Shown here: in pieces, positions 15,762 to 23,057 of the stretch
Layout: every line of letters starts with the position of its first letter
How positions within the stretch are numbered: position 1 is the stretch's first letter
DNA from: a virus
Strand: one strand, 5' to 3'
Virus record (IMG/VR): IMGVR_UViG_3300042305_001795
Coordinates: 1-23,057 of that record
Length of the DNA stretch: 23,057 nt
Translations under genes and position numbers: made by a program
The notes under the pieces: generated by a model
What the model was told of the DNA's origin: nothing
What the model saw: only the letters and a program-made list of their open reading frames with translations
Databases searched by the model: none

Positions 15762-17375
15762 TTAAACTAGCGCAATTAGCTCCTGAGCTGTCGTCGCTGC
15801 ATGCGATTGTAATAGCAGAACATCATAAAGATCCGTTCCGTCTATCGCCGCATATGCCGCCATCCGATTACCCTCTACTGCGGTCCCAGTTTGCACTAAA
15901 TCGGTCGGCGTGTAGGGAGAAAGAACCCTGTTTTTTACATCGAATCTAAATATCTGATTCAAGGCACTTGCTACGTAACGGTTCATATAAAACATGCGGC
16001 CTTCGTTTCCAAAAGGAGAATAGCATCCGCCAGTTCCTTGTGTTATAGAGACTGATCCATCATAAGTGATTGCACCCGTCCACGTTCCAGTAATGCTCCC
16101 TGCAATATCAAGAACATCCAGCGTTGTTGCTCCACCTCGGAAGAAATAGCAGAAACTATGCCGCGCGTTTCTGGCTGGATCTGGCTGAATACCCCATGAA
16201 GGAGCCCACAACCCACCTGTTGCGTTTGCCGCTGGTGCTGCGCCAAAATACGTAGTACTCCACGATCCTGCCGTGATGTTATTTGTACCATTATTTATCG
16301 TTGCATCGGTGTAATTGTAGGTGTAAACCGTTGTCGTTGCCGATGATCGGAGGAGGAGGAGGTTAGGCAATTCGATGACGTATTTTGCACTAGACGACGG
16401 CTGTGTAGTCCATGCCGTCCCGAGAGTGTAAACTGCGGAAGGTCCAGCGGTATGCGAAGCTATTATCCTTCTTTGACCTACGGCTGCCGGAGTTACCGTA
16501 TCCTGTACGATCCTAATCTGAAAATTTCTAAATTCGTTCGCTGCAACCACCGCATCTCCGAGAGTCGCTTGCCCTGTAAGGCTCGAGGCTCCTGATGCTG
16601 TTGCGGTAAGAGCTTTTCTGGCCACGAGGTTCGTGTCATAGGTAAAGGCACCCTTAATCATCCCTTCGCCTGGCACACAATCAAAAGGCGTGTACTGCTC
16701 ATCTAGGACCATTATTGAGGAATCTGTGGCGATTGTGGCGGGAAGCCCCGTAGTGCTTAAACCCGTTGAAAGGGTATTAGTTGCAACCTCAAAGGATCTC
16801 CAAATATTTGCGGCAACTGTTCCAGCTCCCAACATAAACATTCGACCTGCGAGAATCTCGTATCGTGCGCCGCTTGCTGGTGTAAAGGTGAACGCATTAT
16901 CAACGCTTATAGTTGGCGTTGTTCCCGCGCTATTCCCTACGATATATCGCTCTTCGGTTCTTCCTGCGGTCGTATCAATTATTCGGAGCTTGTATCCGTA
17001 ATCTCCCGAGCCTCCTCGGTTTGCAAGCATATTTACGCCAACCGCTGTAGCTAATGCGGTACTTAGGGTCACACGAGTAGTCGTGGCTCCGGCTGCTATT
17101 GTTCCAACTGCGCCAAAACTAGGGACAAAAGACACCGCCGCACCCGATGCAAAAGTTCCCGCAAGCGCTGGCGATTGGACAAGAGTCCATGCCTTAGTTA
17201 CTATGTTATAGCGGTTTAAAACCGTGTTGCTTACTAGTTGATATACAAAAGGATTTCTCGACAAATCCGATCGTAAATCTGATGCAATACACACACCCGC
17301 TGCATGTGCGTTTGGCGAAGGGGTTACCTGAGCCCATATGTTGCGATCGATCACTTTTTTAAATGTATTTGCCAT
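15762..17375 (-). CDS. Propeller-like structural protein with duplicated internal module (537 aa)
   Basis: A beta-rich protein, Ala/Thr/Gly-rich, with no signal peptide or membrane segment. Kelch-like phrases (hydrophobic-Y/F-x-Y/F-x-hydrophobic ... Thr-x-x-W) recur at about 53-66 (NRYNIVTKAWTLVQ), 190-203, 349-376, 415-434 and 473-488 (NQIFRFDVKNRVLS), suggesting propeller blades. Two related modules of about 85 residues interrupt them: 95-182 and 256-342. They share the plan IRI-x-D-T...R-x-I-x-x-x-T-A/T-G...A-F/W-T...P-x-S-x-A-x-Y-x-I/L...L. The gene lies between the portal and scaffold genes and has an AAGGG site. It is probably a virion surface or neck protein rather than an enzyme. No named family is recognised with confidence. 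Confidence 0.72.
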   Translation of the reverse strand: MANTFKKVIDRNIWAQVTPSPNAHAAGVCIASDLRSDLSRNPFVYQLVSNTVLNRYNIVTKAWTLVQSPALAGTFASGAAVSFVPSFGAVGTIAAGATTTRVTLSTALATAVGVNMLANRGGSGDYGYKLRIIDTTAGRTEERYIVGNSAGTTPTISVDNAFTFTPASGARYEILAGRMFMLGAGTVAANIWRSFEVATNTLSTGLSTTGLPATIATDSSIMVLDEQYTPFDCVPGEGMIKGAFTYDTNLVARKALTATASGASSLTGQATLGDAVVAANEFRNFQIRIVQDTVTPAAVGQRRIIASHTAGPSAVYTLGTAWTTQPSSSAKYVIELPNLLLLRSSATTTVYTYNYTDATINNGTNNITAGSWSTTYFGAAPAANATGGLWAPSWGIQPDPARNARHSFCYFFRGGATTLDVLDIAGSITGTWTGAITYDGSVSITQGTGGCYSPFGNEGRMFYMNRYVASALNQIFRFDVKNRVLSPYTPTDLVQTGTAVEGNRMAAYAAIDGTDLYDVLLLQSHAATTAQELIALV

Positions 17376-17384
17376 TTTTTACCC

Positions 17385-17927
17385 TTAAGAGATTCTAGAT
17401 CTTACGCAATCAGCCCATGCGGAGAGATTCTGGCCTAGCTGCCCAATTCTGCCCTGTATCCCATCAATCGTTGAAACGGTTGAAACGGTTGTAACGGTTG
17501 AAACGGTTGTAACGGTTGAAACGGTTGTAACGGCTGTAACGGTTCCGGATTCGACTACAACTGTGGAGCGTTGCCGCTGGAGAGACTTATCGTACCCTCT
17601 TGGAGAATCGAGGAGCTGAAGAACCAAATTCATCAAATTACGAACGTTTTCAACTCTTAAAGTCAGCGGGTCGGTTTCGGAGATTGTAACTGGCAATGAA
17701 CTTGCAGCCGTTACTGGAATTGGAGTAGTTGTTGAAACGTCGGCAATTTTTACATCTAATGGGGTAGCGGTATCTACCGATACGGGCATGGGGTTAGAAC
17801 TTGATACATCAACCGCAGATCCATCAACTCCAACCCCAATCTTAACGCGCTGGTGCAATACGCCGCCAATATCATCTGCTGCGACGGTCGCCCCCGTTCC
17901 AGGTGTGTATCCAACGTTGTCGGCCAT
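17385..17927 (-). CDS. Repeat-containing virion-type protein (180 aa)
   Basis: It directly follows the portal gene, sharing one base with its stop (TAATG). The N-terminus (GYTPGTGATVAADDIGGVLHQ then RVKIGVG and SSSNPMPV) is a pattern seen in many phage structural proteins of unknown role. The next 45 residues are short Pro/Thr/Val beta-like units (DTATPLDVKIADV). A helical part with VRNLMNLVLQLLDSPRGYDK comes next, then eight tandem triplets of Val-Thr-Thr/Val-Ser-Thr type (about residues 129-152), and then a final helix. Position and composition suggest a head-associated or fibre-like partner of the 537-aa protein. Function unknown. Confidence 0.7.
   Translation of the reverse strand: MADNVGYTPGTGATVAADDIGGVLHQRVKIGVGVDGSAVDVSSSNPMPVSVDTATPLDVKIADVSTTTPIPVTAASSLPVTISETDPLTLRVENVRNLMNLVLQLLDSPRGYDKSLQRQRSTVVVESGTVTAVTTVSTVTTVSTVTTVSTVSTIDGIQGRIGQLGQNLSAWADCVRSRIS
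17470..17541 (-). repeat. Eight tandem 9-bp repeats coding for Val-Thr/Ser-Thr triplets
   Basis: Eight contiguous copies of a nine-base unit (plus strand GTTGAAACG or GTTGTAACG, the last copy GCTGTAACG). The A and T variants partly alternate, giving an 18-base higher-order period. Each unit encodes three residues on the minus strand, so copy changes keep the frame. Confidence 0.92.
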
Positions 17928-20311
17928 TAGCTAATCCCTCTTATTTGTGCCATCACTTGCTCTACTTCGGGCAACAGTTCCTCTGCATCCTCAATGATGA
18001 CCATTTTATTACCCATCTCATCAACGCCGATTCTGCCTACGCGTTTTGTCTTTTTAGGCGCAATAGTTTTAAGCTGTGCGGCCTTATCAAGTTGCATTTT
18101 TAATTGTTCGCGTACATGCCGCAAGTCCTCGGCCCGTCGCTCTCGTTCGTCAGCTAGGGCGATTTCTTGCCGTTTTAAATCCTCTTCAACTAACTGCTTT
18201 TGAGCTTTTAACTGCAATTCCGCTTCTGCAATTGCTTTTTTCTGTTCTAACTCAATAAACCTAGTATCGACCTGCGGCTGCTGTTGTTGAGCTTGCATCT
18301 GCAATTCGGCATCAGCTCTTTGTTGTTCAGCGGCTTGCGCTTGCATTGCCTGTTCAGCCTGTTGAGCTTGCATTTGACGTTGCTGCTCTTCAATGGCTTT
18401 TTGCTCCTGTCGAGCTTTTTCCATTTCGCCCTCTACTTCGGTGAGAGCTTTTTCAAGTTTGCCCCTTACCTCACGGCCCGCCTCAAACTGGCTTGTGGTG
18501 TACAAGGTTATCTCGTTTATGACTGGCATCAACTGAGGGATTGCTTGAGCGTGTGGAAGCAATACGTTGAATAAATTGCCTAGTGCGTTAGTTAGGTCAA
18601 TTGCAGATTGTTTTGCGGCTTCTTGGTCAGCAAAAGTAGTCGAATCTGTCTCAATATCAATGCGATAATCGCTCTGAGTATCGTTTCGTAGTAGGTCAAT
18701 TACACCGCCTAAATACTCTTCTATTTCAGGGTCATTAGTAACGCCTGCCATCTTAATCATGGTCTGAGGCTGGAAGTGGTTCTTTACGATTTGCGCCATT
18801 AGTGCGACAACATCGCGGCAGAATTTAGCAACTTTCCGCTGTCTATCGCTGATTCGACTCATCGCGTACTGAGTCTTTATTTGTTGCGCCCCTAAAGTCT
18901 CAGAAGCACGAGAAGTACCGCGCACAATGTCAGAGATACCCGTAATATCGTAAATCTGCTGCTTTTCTTGCTCCATTGCGTCATGCAGCACTCTCAAAAT
19001 CGCTGCATGGTCGGCCATTGAGAGTACTTCCAAAGCGCTTTTTACGCCGCCCTGTTGTAGGTACATCTGGAAGTTAGAAAGCTGAATATGAGTGCCGTTT
19101 GGCTTTCTTAATATATTATCTAGCTCTGGGTTTTCGCTTCCCGAGATAGAAACAACCTTAATGTATCTCGCGATATCTTGGGCTTTTTGGCAAAGCTGAT
19201 TAAGGGTCTCTTGCTGGTCTTGGTAGAAACAGATATCGGGTCTTGGGATAAGTCCCGTGGTCAAAGTAGCAAAGAGGGGCTCAGGGCAGGGGAAGAACTC
19301 GTCAAAGGTAAGATAAGGCTCATCCTCTTTTAAGATTTCATTGTGCCCTTCAGCTAGCCAATAGACCTTATTAGAATCTTTGCACCAAACCTCGTATACG
19401 CAAATACGGTTCTTATTTATTTCCTTCTCGCCTTCTTCCTGCGACGCTTCCTCCGAGTTGCGATAAGTAGTGTAAGCATCTTCCCCGAACTTCTCCTTAA
19501 ACTCTTTCTTAGTTATATGGGTTTTTCGGGCTACTTTGCGAACTTCGGCCCATGTTCTTGCTGGTTCAAACAGCAGATCCGACCAATGGATGTAATCAAC
19601 TACGCATTTCTCATCTAGGAGCGTTTCAACGGGCTCCCCGTCAACGTAGTACCCTTCGTCGTCCTGTTTAACGAGGCTAGGGTCTACTGGTTGGCCCATC
19701 TCATCAACGTACTGCTCAGGGGCTTCTGGTGCTTCTGGATAGCCTTCAGGGGCTTCACCCATTTCGGGAGCTTCTTGGCCTTCCATCTCGCCGCCCATCT
19801 CAGGCATAGGAGGCATTCCTTCCATAGGGGGCATACCAGGCATTTGGCCCATCATCGGGGCAGGGGCTACCTCTTGGACTCTAATCTTCGGAGTTTCTAC
19901 GCCTATCTTTGGCTCGTAACGTACCCATAGGGCACCTTGGCCAACAACGAGGTAATCATCAACCGCACGAGACACGGCAGCATCGAATCCTGATACTTCC
20001 ACTTGGAACCGTGTGCAACGCTCTAGGATCTGGCTTCCTAAACGCGCTGTAACGTCCCGAGTAGGGTACCGCCTAAATATCTCCGGTTTGGGAGGTTGGG
20101 CGTAAAGAGCTGGTTTTAGAGTATTAACAATCGACCAAAACACGTTTAATTGTGCGGGTCTTTCGCAGTACTGACTAAAATCTTCACCGGCATACAGCTG
20201 CTCACTGCGCCTTGCCATCTCGTAGTAACGGTCACGCGCCTTTTTCCACCGTCTAATCTCGGTGTGCAGGGGATGCTCTTTGTCTTTGTCGTCGCTTTCG
20301 TACTCAGCCAT
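17927..20311 (-). CDS. Portal protein (P22-like)
   Basis: Forms the dodecameric ring at the packaging vertex through which DNA enters and leaves. From the chosen ATG the protein is 794 aa, close to P22 gp1 (725 aa). Early core: RSEQLYAGEDFSQYCERPAQ, then the phrase LNVFWSIVNTLKPALYAQPP and RRYPTRDVTARLG, typical of this portal group, followed by VGQGALWVRYEP. Residues about 148-200 are an unusual Met/Pro/Gly/Glu-rich insert. The C-terminal 180 residues hold a Gln-rich coiled coil (barrel-type extension) and a short folded tail (KRVGRIGVDEMGNKMVI). Upstream TTG and ATG codons exist (20326, 20323), but only the ATG at 20311 has a purine-rich site (GGAATGGG) near it. It overlaps the end of the methyltransferase gene by eight bases. 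Confidence 0.88.
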   Translation of the reverse strand: MAEYESDDKDKEHPLHTEIRRWKKARDRYYEMARRSEQLYAGEDFSQYCERPAQLNVFWSIVNTLKPALYAQPPKPEIFRRYPTRDVTARLGSQILERCTRFQVEVSGFDAAVSRAVDDYLVVGQGALWVRYEPKIGVETPKIRVQEVAPAPMMGQMPGMPPMEGMPPMPEMGGEMEGQEAPEMGEAPEGYPEAPEAPEQYVDEMGQPVDPSLVKQDDEGYYVDGEPVETLLDEKCVVDYIHWSDLLFEPARTWAEVRKVARKTHITKKEFKEKFGEDAYTTYRNSEEASQEEGEKEINKNRICVYEVWCKDSNKVYWLAEGHNEILKEDEPYLTFDEFFPCPEPLFATLTTGLIPRPDICFYQDQQETLNQLCQKAQDIARYIKVVSISGSENPELDNILRKPNGTHIQLSNFQMYLQQGGVKSALEVLSMADHAAILRVLHDAMEQEKQQIYDITGISDIVRGTSRASETLGAQQIKTQYAMSRISDRQRKVAKFCRDVVALMAQIVKNHFQPQTMIKMAGVTNDPEIEEYLGGVIDLLRNDTQSDYRIDIETDSTTFADQEAAKQSAIDLTNALGNLFNVLLPHAQAIPQLMPVINEITLYTTSQFEAGREVRGKLEKALTEVEGEMEKARQEQKAIEEQQRQMQAQQAEQAMQAQAAEQQRADAELQMQAQQQQPQVDTRFIELEQKKAIAEAELQLKAQKQLVEEDLKRQEIALADERERRAEDLRHVREQLKMQLDKAAQLKTIAPKKTKRVGRIGVDEMGNKMVIIEDAEELLPEVEQVMAQIRGIS
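19712..19870 (-). other. Met/Pro/Gly/Glu-rich low-complexity insert in the portal
   Basis: About 53 residues with repeated PGMPPMEGM-like and APEMGEAPEG-like phrases, rich in Met, Pro, Glu and Gly and lacking hydrophobic core residues. It interrupts folded portal sequence between WVRYEPKIGVETPKIRVQEV and QYVDEMGQPVDPSLVK. It is probably a disordered surface loop. Confidence 0.75.
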
Positions 20312-21119
20312 CCCATTCCGCATCAAAAAAACTCATTTGGCGTAAATCGTAATTCCTATATAAAACCTCGGTACGATTGCCCCTTTTTTCTATTTGATTG
20401 GTGACTTGACAAGAAAGTGTTTTCTCTAATTTGTGCCACTCTTCCGGTATAGTAACCGCTTGAGAATAATTGCTCAATAAAAACTTACCTTTGATAGTGC
20501 TTAACTTGTCAATAAGCGTTTTATAGTCATCTAACGTATACCCTTTGTAGTGACCGCATTCCGTATTTGGATAGGGGGGGTCTACATAAAAGAAAGTATC
20601 TTTTGAATCCCAACGGTCAATAACTTTTAATGCGTCATCGCATTCAATATATACATTATCAAGGCGGGATAATTGCTCTTCTACGCGGGTTTTTGCATTG
20701 TTCCAATGCAAAGGACCATCGCTACTATCGCTGATTCTAAATCCCCAACCTGCGTTGGGCTTATTTCCAAACCCTTGCATTATCGTGACATAAACAGCCC
20801 ATGCGACCTTTAAATCGGTTATCCCTTGAGGCTCTGCCCATATTTTACTCGCCTTTTTATGGCAGCTTCTTGAGTAAGGCGTTGCGTCAATCAATTTTAA
20901 CAACTCTTCCGGTTGAGTCTTTGCAACTCGATATAGCGTAACAATCCGTTCATCTTTATCGTTAAGAACCTCTACCCGCTTAGAATTTTGCGGCATTGCA
21001 AACAAAACAGCCGCGCCGCCACAAAAAGGCTCTACAAAAACCTTAAAATCCGGCATCATCTCCAAAATCGTAGAGCTTAATCGCTGTTTTCCGCCGTAGT
21101 AGCTTATCAAAGGTTTCAT
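20304..21119 (-). CDS. dam: D12-class DNA adenine-N6 methyltransferase (Dam family)
   Basis: A 271-aa enzyme that transfers a methyl group from S-adenosylmethionine to adenine N6 in DNA. Motifs in order: YYGGKQRL at the start (target/AdoMet-proximal), FVEPFCGGAAVLF (28-40, AdoMet-binding motif I), GFGNKPNAGWGFR in the middle, DPPYP (180-184, catalytic motif IV), and RTEVLYRNY near the end. These define the D12/Dam group, whose commonest target is GATC, though the target here is not proven. The ATG overlaps the terminase stop as ATGA; an in-frame GTG three codons earlier is less likely. No restriction enzyme is adjacent, so this is an orphan methylase, probably masking phage DNA from host nucleases or altering packaging or regulation. 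Insertion between terminase and portal is unlike P22. Confidence 0.92.
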   Translation of the reverse strand: MKPLISYYGGKQRLSSTILEMMPDFKVFVEPFCGGAAVLFAMPQNSKRVEVLNDKDERIVTLYRVAKTQPEELLKLIDATPYSRSCHKKASKIWAEPQGITDLKVAWAVYVTIMQGFGNKPNAGWGFRISDSSDGPLHWNNAKTRVEEQLSRLDNVYIECDDALKVIDRWDSKDTFFYVDPPYPNTECGHYKGYTLDDYKTLIDKLSTIKGKFLLSNYSQAVTIPEEWHKLEKTLSCQVTNQIEKRGNRTEVLYRNYDLRQMSFFDAEWDG

Positions 21120-22933
21120 ATCCGCCACCGATTGCTCACATCGTCCACCGCTTCTACCAAGTCCGAATAGGTCATCGCGTTCGGGTCTCGGCGCTTCTTC
21201 TTGTCAAAACGGGGGATAACTGGCCATTGCATTGCTATGTAGCGGACGACATCAGCGCAATTATGGACAATTATGCCGCCTAAAATGGAGAAGTGATGGA
21301 GTGAAGGCACTCGGAGGCAATAAACATCACTTATTCCCGCATCTTTGACATCAGTTACCAAAATCAGACCTTTTTTGCGATCAACAACCGCAATTTTCGT
21401 GCCATCTTCCTTTATTAAGTCCTTTGCCTCAACCCATCCGCCATGCGTCATAAAACGGTGGTCAGGCGTGCATCTTACTTTACGTCCATCCGCAAAACTG
21501 ACTTCAACTACAGGTACATCTTTTTGCTTCAATCCTGCCTTATCGTAGGCAGCTAAACCGTAATGCGTCATTACATAACCCTGCTCTGGCAATAGGGCAA
21601 TTGGCGTTTGACCAACTGGCATATCAACCAAAGTATCGCCCGTGAAACAGTGGTCGGCCCCTTGCGTATCCACGTCCTCTGGCCTTCTATCATCGTGCTG
21701 AAGCATCGGGAAGGTTCTCAGCAAGTGCTTACAGTTGCGAGTAAACAGCAAACTTTTCTCTCTCAACCTCATCCGTATCTGGTTCCAGCCCGGAATACGA
21801 GATTTATCGCTTCTTGAGAAGTAAACCCCCGCAATTGCCAGTGCATCGGCGATACTTTGACCTCCGTGGTTCTCAAATATCTGGTTATCCGCCGGCCCTG
21901 GCTCAATTCTTCTCTTTATGGTGGATTCTCGCTCTGTAATGCCGTCTCGAATGTCAACAAGGGACATTTTTAAGCCCTCATCTTTATCATTTCCCCCGTA
22001 CCATTCTCTTAAAATGACAATCGAGCCCTTCTTGATGCCCCTCCAGTCCTCTCCAGCATAGGTATACCAGAGCACAGCAAAAGGGTGATAAGTCCCATGG
22101 TCGTAGGCCCTGTAAATCTTCCAGTGATTCGGGATGTCATCAGGGTCAATCGCATCAATAACATGCTCTTGACTAAACTCCGGAAAATAAGCTCCGGCCA
22201 CAACGTCCCAATCTCCATGCAACCACGCCCGCACCATCTCAGGGCTCCCAATCTCATGAAGCCTTTGAACGTACGTCGGGTCGGCCTTCATCAGAATCTG
22301 GTTATCCGTGACTCTAGAAGGGATGAACATCCTGTGAAGTCCAGTGTCTTGCTCTAGGAGCTTATAGCCCATCGGGTTCTCGGCTATCCCATAACGTGCC
22401 TTAACCCATCCGTGGCCCACGCCTCCCGGGTTTGCAGTTAATCGCAACCGTTTATGAGGCACATCGTGAGGGCTTCTCAAACAAGCAATCATCTGAGTAA
22501 ACCCCTCATCGGTGGCAAAGTTACCGACCTCATCGAAGCCCAGCCACGTTAAATTGAAACCTTGATAATTGGTCGCGTCCCTTGCATGCGCCATATACCT
22601 CAAGTAAAGCTTAGCCCCATTAGGCCACTTCCAAACCTTCTCATTCGCATTATAGGAAGCACCGGTTTGGGGGTAAAACTCGAAACTCTGTCGAATCACC
22701 TCCTCTAGTTCTGGGTAAGTCCTACGGAAGAGCATCCCAACCCAGTGCTGCTTATAAACCGAAACATCACTTACAAAATCCCCTAAAAGAGCGGCCGTTT
22801 TGCCACCACCTCTCGCTCCGCCAAACAGTATCTCAGGAACACTCTTGTATTTAAGCAAGTCCTCTTGAGGCCCCTTCTGAGGGAACCATACAAGTTTAGA
22901 GGCTCGCCTTAATATCTCGTCGCTTCCGTCCAT
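21116..22933 (-). CDS. terL: Large terminase subunit, interrupted by a mini-intein
   Basis: The packaging motor and headful/cos nuclease. Residues from the chosen ATG: Walker A GGARGGGKT at 38-46; Walker B with the catalytic acid in WLGFDEV (Asp134-Glu135); LTANPGG coupling motif near 165-171; RuvC-like nuclease acids at Asp278 (YDHG), Asp349 (GPADNQIF) and Asp561 (ADVVRY). A 130-residue intein (Cys429-Asn558) splits the third nuclease motif, so the 605-aa precursor should splice to 475 aa. I prefer ATG 22933 over the GTG at 22984, because the extra 17 residues (MLSCRYHHCTTGHLRGF) do not look like terminase; the site before either start is weak (a GGGG run before the ATG). No small terminase gene is visible between here and the window end. 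Confidence 0.93.
   Translation of the reverse strand: MDGSDEILRRASKLVWFPQKGPQEDLLKYKSVPEILFGGARGGGKTAALLGDFVSDVSVYKQHWVGMLFRRTYPELEEVIRQSFEFYPQTGASYNANEKVWKWPNGAKLYLRYMAHARDATNYQGFNLTWLGFDEVGNFATDEGFTQMIACLRSPHDVPHKRLRLTANPGGVGHGWVKARYGIAENPMGYKLLEQDTGLHRMFIPSRVTDNQILMKADPTYVQRLHEIGSPEMVRAWLHGDWDVVAGAYFPEFSQEHVIDAIDPDDIPNHWKIYRAYDHGTYHPFAVLWYTYAGEDWRGIKKGSIVILREWYGGNDKDEGLKMSLVDIRDGITERESTIKRRIEPGPADNQIFENHGGQSIADALAIAGVYFSRSDKSRIPGWNQIRMRLREKSLLFTRNCKHLLRTFPMLQHDDRRPEDVDTQGADHCFTGDTLVDMPVGQTPIALLPEQGYVMTHYGLAAYDKAGLKQKDVPVVEVSFADGRKVRCTPDHRFMTHGGWVEAKDLIKEDGTKIAVVDRKKGLILVTDVKDAGISDVYCLRVPSLHHFSILGGIIVHNCADVVRYIAMQWPVIPRFDKKKRRDPNAMTYSDLVEAVDDVSNRWRI
21260..21649 (-). mobile_element. Mini-intein (class 1, no endonuclease) in terL
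   Basis: Residues Cys429-Asn558 of the precursor form a Hint domain with all splicing blocks. Block A is CFTGDTLVDMP with Cys1 the nucleophile. Block B is RCTPDHRF with the TxxH pair. Block F is VYCLRVPSLHHFSI, and block G is GGIIVHN with the next residue Cys+1. The size, 130 residues, is near the minimum for splicing, and the stretch between blocks B and F (about 40 residues, KDLIKEDGTK...KDAG) holds neither LAGLIDADG nor HNH motifs. Block F position 4 is Cys instead of the usual Asp; that Cys is used by class 3 inteins, but their Trp and Thr are absent here and Cys1 is present. Splicing joins QGADH to CADVVRY. Confidence 0.93.
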
Positions 22934-23057
22934 AAAGCCCCGTAAATGGCCTGTAGTGCAATGGTGATAGCGACAGGATAGCACAGGTATCGGGTATCGG
23001 CGCTAGTGCCTATCAGGAGCAAAGAGGGGCTTTAGAAAGGGAGGTGGATGAGACTCT

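Noticed and set aside
17470-17541. CRISPR-like or iteron-like array
   Set aside because: The units are 9 bases with no spacers, in frame inside a gene, and encode regular residue triplets; they are a coding tandem repeat, not a CRISPR or an origin.
21260-21649. Hint domain as a hedgehog-type or toxin-processing element, or a class 3 intein
   Set aside because: Both flanks are one terminase sequence with Asn-Cys at the C-terminal junction, so an intein fits. The class 3 Trp (two residues after the block B His is Phe) and Thr (block G has Val) are missing, while Cys1 is present.
22934-22984. GTG-started N-terminal extension of the terminase (17 residues)
   Set aside because: The extra residues are Cys/His/Thr-rich and unlike terminase starts, and no ribosome site precedes the GTG; the ATG at 22933 is preferred.
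23034-23057. Possible divergent plus-strand gene starting at ATG 23048 behind AAAGGGAGG
   Set aside because: Only three codons are inside the window and the spacing from GGAGG is short; it cannot be tested here. Minus-strand frames in the same 73 bases all stop quickly and show no known terS ending.
1-23057. GATC avoidance as a sign of restriction pressure
   Set aside because: GATC occurs repeatedly, for example at 55-58, 262-265 and 1324-1327, so there is no obvious purge by eye.

Overview
The window is a phage structural and packaging region in which every supportable gene lies on the minus strand, so transcription runs from position 23057 toward 1. The layout is that of a short-tailed (podovirus, P22-like) phage: large terminase, portal, scaffold, major capsid protein, head-tail connector, gp10-like tail hub protein, three large internal/ejection-type proteins, a tail appendage with an S74 chaperone, then lysis genes. 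No tail tape measure, tail sheath, integrase, host gene, tRNA or CRISPR array is visible, so I cannot say whether this is a free phage or a prophage, or name the host. GC looks mid-40s percent by eye, with strong Shine-Dalgarno sites and standard bacterial coding.

Region by region, in transcription order: (1) 23057-20304: large terminase, interrupted by a complete mini-intein without an endonuclease, then a Dam-type adenine methyltransferase joined to it by an ATGA overlap. (2) 20311-17927: P22-like portal with an unusual Met/Pro/Glu-rich insert and a Gln-rich coiled-coil tail. (3) 17927-14707: five genes between portal and scaffold, where P22 has none: a repeat-bearing 180-aa protein, a 537-aa propeller-like protein with a duplicated internal module, a 55-aa helical protein, a coiled-coil protein and a 137-aa protein. 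(4) 14710-11614: scaffold, HK97-fold major capsid, a probable capsid-surface protein and an unknown head protein, closed by a strong hairpin terminator. (5) 11475-7001: a 653-aa connector carrying a carbohydrate-binding-like insert and a C-terminal seven-repeat RCC1 propeller, a Gln/Thr-rich unknown, and the gp10-like tail protein. (6) 7001-1997: three Pro/Gln/Ala-rich proteins in the ejection-protein position. (7) 1991-1: S74-type tail fibre, a coiled-coil membrane protein, and a T4-type lysozyme cut by the window edge.

The genes are tightly packed (ATGA or TAATG junctions, or gaps of a few bases), which suggests one or two long late operons. The main breaks are the hairpins at 12197-12216 and 11553-11581. 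The most notable points are the mini-intein placed at the third acidic motif of the terminase nuclease; the fusion of an RCC1 beta-propeller to a head-tail connector, with a GC drop near the domain boundary; and a second likely propeller with a duplicated insert in the 537-aa protein. Together with the gp10-like protein, this virion may carry three different propeller-type proteins.
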